In this document: positions 1 through 4,903 of the stretch, one piece after another | Layout: every line of letters begins with the position of its first letter | Position numbering within the stretch: position 1 is the first letter of the stretch | Assembly (NCBI GenBank): GCA_023231445.1 | Contig: JALNVF010000158.1 | Location: 1-6,486, forward strand | Source of the DNA: Treponema sp. | GTDB lineage: Bacteria > Spirochaetota > Spirochaetia > Treponematales > Treponemataceae | Direction of reading: 5' to 3' | Length of the DNA stretch: 6,486 nt | Made by a program: the position numbers and the translations under genes | The notes under the pieces: generated by a model | Told to the model about the DNA's origin: nothing | Database searches by the model: none | Seen by the model: only the letters and a program-made list of their open reading frames with translations

Positions 1-516
1 ATAGTTTTCCATATGCATCTTTTCTATAAGCGTTCCGCCCGCGACGGCAATTATCAGACCGGTCACGACATATGCTGCGGCGACCTTTATACCGAAGATG
101 CTGACAAGCAGCAGCAGGCTGCCCAGGTCTACCATCGGCGAAGAAATCAGGAACGAAAACGTAACGCCGAGAGGAAGGCCCGCGCTTGTAAAACCGATGA
201 ACAGCGGAATGGACGAACACGAACAGAACGGTGTTACTGTTCCGAGCAGTGCGCCGATGCAGTTTGCCCAGATCCCGTGGAACCGTGCCATGATTTTTTT
301 GCTTCGTTCCGGCGGAAAATAACTTTGTATGTACGAAATAAGAAAGATAAGCACGCAGAGCAGAATCGTGATTTTTATGACGTCGTACAAGAAGAACTGG
401 ATGCTCCCTCCAATGCGCGATGACATATCAAGTCCCGTCAGGGCCAATCCTTTACCTATAACGGCATTCAGCCATTTCATGCCGAGTACCTGGTTCTGTA
501 TAAAATTCCATATCAT
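1..516 (-). CDS. Permease of the ArsP/DUF318 family (C-terminal part missing)
   Basis: An integral membrane permease, likely exporting a metalloid or organometalloid across the inner membrane. I translated 172 codons from ATG at 516; the frame is open to the window edge, so the C-terminal half is missing. Hydrophobic stretches lie at about residues 47-63, 84-110, 116-142 and 145-163. The diagnostic region is residues 93-130: TPFCSCSSIP (C98, C100) followed by GFTSAGLPLG and FLISSPMVD, the signature loop of the PF03773 'predicted permease' family, in which ArsP effluxes trivalent organoarsenicals. The start overlaps the arsR stop (ATGA, 513-516); an AAGGAG at 528-533 lies 11 bases upstream, so translation is probably coupled to arsR. 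Pairing with an ArsR regulator supports a metalloid-responsive role. The family is heterogeneous and many members have unknown substrates, so arsenical specificity is inference. Confidence 0.88.
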   Translation of the reverse strand, partial: MIWNFIQNQVLGMKWLNAVIGKGLALTGLDMSSRIGGSIQFFLYDVIKITILLCVLIFLISYIQSYFPPERSKKIMARFHGIWANCIGALLGTVTPFCSCSSIPLFIGFTSAGLPLGVTFSFLISSPMVDLGSLLLLVSIFGIKVAAAYVVTGLIIAVAGGTLIEKMHMENY

Positions 517-815
517 TTACAGCTGCACTCCTTACCGTCCGACGGTGTACAGGTCAGTTGACCGATAAACTCTTTGAATGCGGAAAGCGTCGCGCAGTTG
601 AGCGAATAATGCGCCCATTTACCTTCGCGCCTGGTTTCAACCAGTCCGCATTCACTGAGAATTTTCATATGGTGAGACAGCGTCGGCTGCGTAATGTTGA
701 ATTTTTCAAGCAGCCTGCAGGCACACATTTCTCCTTCCGACAGCATCTGCACAATGTCGAGCCTGTTCCCGTCACCGAGTGCCCGGCATACCTGTGCAAT
801 TTCATCTGATGTCAT
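513..815 (-). CDS. arsR: ArsR-family metalloregulatory transcriptional repressor
   Basis: A 100-residue winged-helix repressor that should dimerise on its own promoter and leave DNA when it binds a thiophilic metal(loid). Visible elements: N-terminal helix with RALGDGNRLDIVQML (residues 11-25, typical of ArsR), the metal-site helix GEMCACRLLEKF (C31, C33), the recognition helix TQPTLSHHMKIL (42-53), and the wing RREGKWAHYSL (62-72). The third Cys of the plasmid R773-type CxCxxC site is a Leu (L36), but a Cys-rich tail (C89, C97, C99) is present. The start at 815 is chosen because GAGG (822-825) lies 6 bases upstream; ATGs at 827 and 875 are in frame, but the first leaves no room for the SD and the second lies inside the promoter. 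Its stop overlaps the permease start. Arsenic or antimony sensing is inferred from family and context. Confidence 0.9.
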   Translation of the reverse strand: MTSDEIAQVCRALGDGNRLDIVQMLSEGEMCACRLLEKFNITQPTLSHHMKILSECGLVETRREGKWAHYSLNCATLSAFKEFIGQLTCTPSDGKECSCK

Positions 816-846
816 AGCTAACCTCATATAGATAAATATCAATGTG

Positions 847-875
847 AATATACATAATACATAGATGATTGTCAA
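847..875 (-). promoter_or_regulatory. Promoter of the arsR-permease operon
   Basis: On the minus strand TTGACA (870-875, perfect -35) is followed after exactly 17 bases by TATATT (847-852, 5/6 match to the -10 consensus). Transcription should begin near 840, giving a leader of about 25 bases with GAGG 6 bases before the arsR ATG. A small dyad GATA-AA-TATC (831-840) lies at the predicted start site, and ArsR autorepression would be expected here, but I cannot identify a convincing long operator palindrome. Confidence 0.75.
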
Positions 876-891
876 TATATAGAATTATTGT

Positions 892-920
892 TTGACTGGT
901 CCGTTATATATTACTATACT
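892..920 (+). promoter_or_regulatory. Divergent promoter for the glycosyltransferase gene
   Basis: On the plus strand TTGACT (892-897) is separated by 17 bases from TATACT (915-920); each is a 5/6 match to the sigma-70-type consensus. Transcription would start near 927, leaving a leader of about 85 bases before the GTG at 1012. The -35 boxes of this promoter and of the arsR promoter lie 16 bases apart, back to back, so a repressor on one could affect the other. Confidence 0.65.
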
Positions 921-973
921 TGCATATGGGAACCTCTGAAAGCTTTAGTTTTTAGAGATACCAATATATATAA

Positions 974-1000
974 TCTGCCGTAAAAGAATGTAACGGCAGA
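974..1000 (+). promoter_or_regulatory. Leader hairpin abutting the ribosome binding site
   Basis: TCTGCCGT (974-981) and ACGGCAGA (993-1000) form a perfect 8-bp stem with an 11-base loop. The stem ends exactly where the GGAGGAGG ribosome binding site (1001-1008) begins. No T-run follows, so it is not an intrinsic terminator. It could protect the 5' end of the message, limit ribosome access, or be a DNA operator dyad. The dyad is seen directly; its function is inference. Confidence 0.55.
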
Positions 1001-1011
1001 GGAGGAGGCTC

Positions 1012-2280
1012 GTGATAACTGAAAACAATACTCAGAATGTAAAAAAGCTTCGGCTTGGAATAGGGTTTGCAACGGGAAGAAAAAGTTTCAGCAGGGTACT
1101 GAATGCATATGCTGCAAGCTGGAATTTTTCCATGAAAAATGAAAACATGCCGGATATTGAATTGTCGCTTTTTGTTGCCTACGATACAGACTACAATCAT
1201 ACACAGACAACAGACTACACAAATCTTCCGCAGGATATCGTCGATCTTTTTGAGGATATTACTTTCAGCGGAATAAAAGACAGCAGGAAAAGAATAGAAA
1301 GATACTACAGGAAATACGGGTTGTCGGAACACGACTGTTCGTTTCTTTTTGATAACGGATATGCAGGAAAACGGAACCGTATACTGCTTGCTGCTATAGA
1401 AAAGGGTGTAGATTATCTTTTATTTCTTGACGATGATGAGTATCCTGTTGCTGTTACACAGGGAGATTACCAGTGCCTCTGGAGCGGGCAGCGGATATTC
1501 CGTCAGCATCTTGAGAGCATTGCACACGCCGATATTACCTGCGGGTATCACTGCGGATATGTGTCACCCATCCCGCGTATTACGTTCAATGAAAAACTGT
1601 CGGTAGATTCTTTCAAGGAATTTATTCATGCAATCAGCAACGATGCCATTACGTGGGATTCTATTTATGCATTGATGGAACACGGGGGCGTCACGTATGC
1701 TGATAAAGAAATGCTTATAAAAAATAAGCCCTTTGAGGAAGCTGAAGAAAATCACTGCAAGTTTATTTCCGGATCTAATCTGTGTATAAATCTGACCAGC
1801 CCGGAACGGACTTTTCCGTTTTTTAATCCACCCGAAGCCCGCGGGGAAGATACATTTCTGAGTACACTTCTTTCCAATCGTTCTGTAATCCGTGTACCAG
1901 TTTATACTTTTCACGACGGATTTCAGGAATACCGGCAGCTGCTTACCGGAGCACTGCCGATCAAATTGAATCCGATTACAGCGAATTCAAAAACAGTAAA
2001 AAAAAGATTTTATAATGCCTGTATCGGATGGATCCGTTATAAACCTCTTCTTATGTATCTTACTGATCCTGCAGGATTCGACCGGAATGTCACTGAGATA
2101 ACAGTAGCGTTTTCACATACGCTGCCTCAACTTTGCAGTTATTTTGAGATGGACGATTTTATGAACATTATGCCTGAATTTACAAAGTACGTCAGGAATG
2201 TCGATAAACACGCCGAACGGTTCCGGAAGACACAGGATCTTTGGGCCCGGATGATGAAATCGGTGAAACACGTATCATAA
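1012..2280 (+). CDS. GT-A-like glycosyltransferase, orphan
   Basis: A 422-residue soluble protein, probably a nucleotide-sugar-dependent glycosyltransferase. No signal peptide or membrane segment is seen. The N-terminal half shows LRLGIGFATGRKSF (13-26), GYAGKRNRILLAAIEKG (116-132) and then YLLFLDDDEYP (135-145), where D140-D142 fit the metal/nucleotide-sugar DxD motif of GT-A folds. Downstream, GEDTFLS (E279, D280) resembles the acceptor/catalytic-base region, and TFHDGF (H301) fits the C-terminal metal-binding His. The last 100 residues are charged and not recognised. The start is GTG at 1012, with GGAGGAGG at 1001-1008. Hand-counted rows inside the gene are mostly 40-42% G+C, below most neighbours, which could hint at transfer. 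No other sugar or envelope gene is nearby, so the acceptor is unknown. Fold-level assignment is fairly secure; substrate cannot be given. Confidence 0.75.
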   Translation: MITENNTQNVKKLRLGIGFATGRKSFSRVLNAYAASWNFSMKNENMPDIELSLFVAYDTDYNHTQTTDYTNLPQDIVDLFEDITFSGIKDSRKRIERYYRKYGLSEHDCSFLFDNGYAGKRNRILLAAIEKGVDYLLFLDDDEYPVAVTQGDYQCLWSGQRIFRQHLESIAHADITCGYHCGYVSPIPRITFNEKLSVDSFKEFIHAISNDAITWDSIYALMEHGGVTYADKEMLIKNKPFEEAEENHCKFISGSNLCINLTSPERTFPFFNPPEARGEDTFLSTLLSNRSVIRVPVYTFHDGFQEYRQLLTGALPIKLNPITANSKTVKKRFYNACIGWIRYKPLLMYLTDPAGFDRNVTEITVAFSHTLPQLCSYFEMDDFMNIMPEFTKYVRNVDKHAERFRKTQDLWARMMKSVKHVS

Positions 2281-2294
2281 GAGCTTCAGAGTAA

Positions 2295-2921
2295 TCACCG
2301 CGGTACAGAAGTACTTTTTTTCAGAGAATCCGGATATATCCGTTTATACCAGCGGGAGCAGGTAAATGAAGAGAACCGCAGGATGCCGTGCTTTTTCAGG
2401 ATAGCACTGCATCCTTCCCAGCCGGCCTGCCTGAAGATGCTGACAAGAAAAGAACTGCAGTATAATGCATGCTGATTATCGGAACGGTACAGGTAATCAA
2501 AAGGTATGTCCCTGTTGACCGCATCTGCCGCCGCAGTCAGTACCTTTATCCTGACTGATGCATTCATGAACGGACGGTATACGGTATCCGTTCCCGGTAC
2601 ACTGTGCTGCAGGAAACCTTCAAGCGTTTCGACCTGTACGCCGTCCACACCGCTCAGGCAGCCGGCGACTGAATGAACGACAAGCAGATTCTCCCGGTTG
2701 ATATCCTGTATCGTCTCACCGAATCCTATACGTTTTTTGGGAAACAGGCAGCCTGTACCGGCGAGATCTTCTTTTTTAACAATGAGTGCGCAGTGACTGC
2801 TGTGCGGATCGTCATGCAGGTACCATGCGATGACACTGCTTACAGGTCCTTTTCCCTTCCTGAGGATTATGTCTCCCGAAGCAACTACTGCAGCAAGCTG
2901 AGTGTACAATGCGGATGTCAT
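2295..2921 (-). CDS. YiiX-like permuted NlpC/P60 cysteine hydrolase
   Basis: A 208-residue protein of the circularly permuted papain-like (NlpC/P60, YiiX/YebB-like) group, in which the catalytic His precedes the Cys. Seen: SGDIILRKGKGPVSSVI (15-31), the His strand SSHCALIV (H43), VVHSVAG...DGV (81-95), where H83 stands where related proteins often carry a Glu, and PFDYLYRSDNQHALYCSSFL (140-159) with C155 as likely nucleophile. No signal peptide or membrane helix is visible, so it is probably cytoplasmic; family members cleave amide or ester bonds, and the substrate here is unknown. It lies 74 bases downstream of the ABC permease on the same strand and converges with the glycosyltransferase gene (14 bases between stops). 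No Shine-Dalgarno precedes ATG 2921; instead an extended -10 ends six bases before it. Codon 5 (TTG) is an alternative start but has no SD either. Confidence 0.8.
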   Translation of the reverse strand: MTSALYTQLAAVVASGDIILRKGKGPVSSVIAWYLHDDPHSSHCALIVKKEDLAGTGCLFPKKRIGFGETIQDINRENLLVVHSVAGCLSGVDGVQVETLEGFLQHSVPGTDTVYRPFMNASVRIKVLTAAADAVNRDIPFDYLYRSDNQHALYCSSFLVSIFRQAGWEGCSAILKKHGILRFSSFTCSRWYKRIYPDSLKKSTSVPR

Positions 2922-2927
2922 GAGAAG

Positions 2928-2936
2928 AGTATAGCA
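2928..2936 (-). promoter_or_regulatory. Extended -10 element for a probable leaderless transcript
   Basis: The minus strand reads TGCTATACT, an extended -10 (TGnTATAnT), followed by six bases and then the ATG of the hydrolase gene. The usual start point, seven bases after the -10, is the A of that ATG, so the message would have no 5' leader. No SD is present between the two. The -35 position is poor (TGATCA at 18-base spacing), as is common with extended -10 promoters. Confidence 0.45.
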
Positions 2937-2946
2937 CGAATGACTT

Positions 2947-2972
2947 CCTGATGATCATAATACACCTGATGA
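2947..2972. repeat. Short direct repeat CCTGATGA in the hydrolase upstream region
   Basis: CCTGATGA occurs at 2947-2954 and 2965-2972, 18 bases apart, and overlaps the palindrome ATGATCAT (2951-2958). It sits at the -35 position of the predicted hydrolase promoter and could be a regulator site. At 8 bp it is short enough to be chance. Confidence 0.3.
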
Positions 2973-2995
2973 ATATCTTACTTAATCACTGTTTT

Positions 2996-3823
2996 CTAGT
3001 GCCGGTGTTTGAATACAGCCTTGACCGAAGAGAAATCCGCACTGCCGAACTTCTTTACGCAGAGGAAGAAGAATACCAGGCCGAACAGCAGCACAAAGAA
3101 AAATCCTGCAGCGGGAGTCAGAATATGTCCGTGGAACGTGAACGCCATTCCTTCCTTTACGAGTGCGGCAGCCGGCATACCGTGCAGTCCGAGCGCGACG
3201 GAACGGAACAGGGCTGTTATCCACGTGAGCGGATTCAGGATAATAATACCGTTCAGAAATGAGGGCATGACGGTGACCGGAATGTACGCTCCTGACAGGA
3301 ACGAGAGTGGCATAACGATAATGTTTGTGAGAATCTGGAATGCCGATGAGTTGCGGGAGACTGTTGCCAGAAAAAGGCCGAACGATGCAAACGTAAGACC
3401 GGCAATAATCATGATACCCGCCATGGCGAAAGCCGACAGGATGCTGATTCTGAGTCCGAGCAGCATGCTTACTGCAAGAATGATAATTCCCTGTATGCAT
3501 GCGATCGCCGTCGATGAGCAGATCTGTCCGACTGCAATCTGCCAGCGGGAAACGGGTGATACGATGATTTCCTTCATAAATCCGCTGGACAGGTCGTTGA
3601 GGATGTCGGTCGAATTGTTAAGTGCCTGCTGGAATACCGTCATGATGATGACTCCCGCCGCCAGATAATCAAGCGGTTTATTCATACCGGGAACGGCTCC
3701 CTTCATGGCGAACGAAAAGACAAACATAAAAAGCAGAGACATAAGCAGGCTGAATATGACCCTCATGCGGTCCCTGAAAAAATTCGTTATGTTCCGTGAA
3801 AATACTGCCAGAATACCTCTCAT
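2996..3823 (-). CDS. ABC-2 type transporter permease (DrrB-like)
   Basis: The membrane subunit of an ABC exporter, 275 residues, typical for the ABC-2/DrrB family. Hydrophobic segments fall at about 22-40, 54-68, 97-123, 130-154, 164-183 and 240-256, six in all. The cytoplasmic loop FMKEIIVSPVSRWQIAVGQ (82-100) is the conserved ABC-2 region thought to contact the ATPase; NPLTW lies before the last helix. Three consecutive ATGs (3829, 3826, 3823) follow AAAGGAGG (3831-3838); the third is chosen because GGAGG is then 7 bases away, against 1 and 4 for the others. The first ATG overlaps the ATPase stop (ATGA), so the two subunits are translationally coupled. An in-frame ATG at 3877 lies within the ATPase gene and is not used. 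Substrate (drug, lipid or peptide) cannot be told from sequence. Confidence 0.92.
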   Translation of the reverse strand: MRGILAVFSRNITNFFRDRMRVIFSLLMSLLFMFVFSFAMKGAVPGMNKPLDYLAAGVIIMTVFQQALNNSTDILNDLSSGFMKEIIVSPVSRWQIAVGQICSSTAIACIQGIIILAVSMLLGLRISILSAFAMAGIMIIAGLTFASFGLFLATVSRNSSAFQILTNIIVMPLSFLSGAYIPVTVMPSFLNGIIILNPLTWITALFRSVALGLHGMPAAALVKEGMAFTFHGHILTPAAGFFFVLLFGLVFFFLCVKKFGSADFSSVKAVFKHRH

Positions 3824-3825
3824 CA

Positions 3826-4767
3826 TCATGCCTCCTTTAAAACTTTTGTTGCATGTACCGGTGTGCCTGTTCCGCATATAGTAAGAAAAACGTCGTCCAG
3901 CGAACCGTTGTCAGCGGAGAATGATACGATGTTGTCTTTAAACTGCGAAATAATTTCAAGTTCGGTTTCCGTATTGCCCGGCTGAATACAGAATGACTCT
4001 TCCGTCCGGGAAAAAGAAATGTTCCTGTTTTTAAGAAAGAGCACGAGTTCTTCCGGATCCCATGTCTGCAGCTCCAGTACGGGCCGGGAAAATTGTTCCT
4101 TCAGTTCTGTCGGTGTTCCTGCTGCCGCGATTTTTCCCCTGTTCATGATGCAGATTTCATCGCACGTTTCAGCCTCGTCCATATAATGCGTCGTAAGGAA
4201 GATTGTCGTTCCGTGTTCCTGCTGTACGCGCCTGATATATTTCCAGACGGCAGCACGTGCCTGCGGGTCAAGTCCCGAAGTCGGTTCATCAAGAAAGAGG
4301 ACTGCCGGTTCGTGCACGAGCGCCCGGGCAATTTCTGCGCGCCGTTTCATACCGCCAGAAAGACCCTGGACCGGCGTATCCTTCCAGTCGGTAAGTTCCA
4401 CAAGGTTCAGAACTGTATCAATCCGTTCCTGTTCTGAATCCTGCGGTACGCCGTAAAATTCGCAGTGATAGTGCAGGTTTTCCTGTACCGAAAGCCGGGC
4501 GTCAAGCGTAGAATCCTGAAAAACAATACCGATATCTTTCCGTACTCTGCCTTTTTCCCGGTCGATATCATGTCCGTTTACGCGCATTGTACCTTCCGTT
4601 TTTTCGAGAATTGTGCAGAGCGTATTGATCGTCGTTGATTTTCCCGCACCGTTCGGCCCGAGAAATCCGAAAATAGTTCCCTTTTCAACGGAAAAAGAAA
4701 TGTCGTCTACTGCGGTAAAATCTCCGTACCGCCTGATAAAATGTTCAACTTCAATAATTGCCGGCAT
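3826..4767 (-). CDS. ABC exporter ATP-binding protein (DrrA/CcmA-type)
   Basis: The 313-residue ATPase that powers the adjacent permease. All nucleotide-binding motifs are intact: Walker A GPNGAGKST (37-45), Q-loop Q84, signature LSGGM (136-140), Walker B VLFLDEP (156-162), D-loop SGLD (164-167) and H-loop H194. A C-terminal extension of about 100 residues ending in the GSLDDVFL element is typical of drug-resistance (DrrA) ATPases. Start ATG 4767 is chosen because GGAGG (4772-4776) lies 4 bases upstream and the family N-terminus begins just after; an in-frame ATG at 4821 would add 18 unlikely residues and read through the regulatory repeats. First gene of the minus-strand exporter operon, divergent from the kinase gene, which suggests two-component control. 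Confidence 0.95.
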   Translation of the reverse strand: MPAIIEVEHFIRRYGDFTAVDDISFSVEKGTIFGFLGPNGAGKSTTINTLCTILEKTEGTMRVNGHDIDREKGRVRKDIGIVFQDSTLDARLSVQENLHYHCEFYGVPQDSEQERIDTVLNLVELTDWKDTPVQGLSGGMKRRAEIARALVHEPAVLFLDEPTSGLDPQARAAVWKYIRRVQQEHGTTIFLTTHYMDEAETCDEICIMNRGKIAAAGTPTELKEQFSRPVLELQTWDPEELVLFLKNRNISFSRTEESFCIQPGNTETELEIISQFKDNIVSFSADNGSLDDVFLTICGTGTPVHATKVLKEA

Positions 4768-4810
4768 ATAACCTCCGCAAAACTGTATATACATGAATAT
4801 GAGGACGGGA

Positions 4811-4854
4811 TATAAAAACATGATAAAGAAATTATAAAAAAAGTATAAAATCGT
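4811..4854. promoter_or_regulatory. Four tandem 11-bp direct repeats, candidate response-regulator operator
   Basis: Four contiguous 11-mers begin at 4811, 4822, 4833 and 4844: TATAAAAACAT, GATAAAGAAAT, TATAAAAAAAG and TATAAAATCGT. Each begins (T/G)ATAAA, and spacing is exactly 11 bp, close to one helical turn. OmpR-family regulators such as PhoB and PhoP bind direct repeats of this period. The array lies between the exporter and kinase genes; its low-coordinate end is next to the likely -35 region of the exporter operon. The TATAAA units could also serve as -10 elements, so both roles are possible. Repeats are seen directly; binding is inference. Confidence 0.5.
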
Positions 4855-4858
4855 ATGT

Positions 4859-4882
4859 ACAGCTGTTGTCGAACAGTCTGTT
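4859..4882. repeat. Cluster of ACAG/CTGT dyads upstream of the kinase gene
   Basis: The palindrome ACAGCTGT (4859-4866) is followed by AACAG-T-CTGTT (4872-4882). The middle CTGTT (4863-4867) can also pair with AACAG (4872-4876) over a GTCG loop, so in RNA two small hairpins would be mutually exclusive. It lies 21 bases before the kinase ATG and could be an operator or a leader structure. No function is established. Confidence 0.4.
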
Positions 4883-4903
4883 TCGCTTCAGAATGGAATC
4901 ACT

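Noticed and set aside
13..423. A 136-residue plus-strand open frame
   Set aside because: It lies antisense to the permease, whose translation shows clear family motifs; the plus-strand product is low-complexity, charged and unrecognisable.
816..875. An N-terminally extended ArsR starting at 875
   Set aside because: The extra codons cover the -10 and part of the -35 of a strong promoter, and the family start with a good SD is at 815.
871..896. GTCAA-N16-TTGAC inverted repeat as an ArsR operator
   Set aside because: The two arms are simply the -35 boxes of the two divergent promoters, and the flanks do not extend the symmetry.
952..1332. A 126-residue minus-strand open frame over the glycosyltransferase start
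   Set aside because: It overlaps the promoter leader and the N-terminus of a well-supported gene and has no SD or domain.
2303..2321. Possible terminator GTAC-AGAA-GTAC followed by seven T
   Set aside because: The stem is only 4 bp (5 with a G-U pair) with a low-GC core, and it lies inside the hydrolase coding end; too weak to call.
2951..3262. A plus-strand open frame beginning in the gap after the ABC permease
   Set aside because: Most of it is antisense to the permease 3' end, the product is low-complexity and no SD precedes it.
2982..3500. A second minus-strand frame overlapping the permease
   Set aside because: It is a +1-type shadow of the same gene, rich in His/Arg/Tyr with no domain.
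3009..3668. A 219-residue plus-strand open frame
   Set aside because: It is the exact antisense of the ABC permease; the minus-strand frame has the membrane pattern, SD and coupling to the ATPase.
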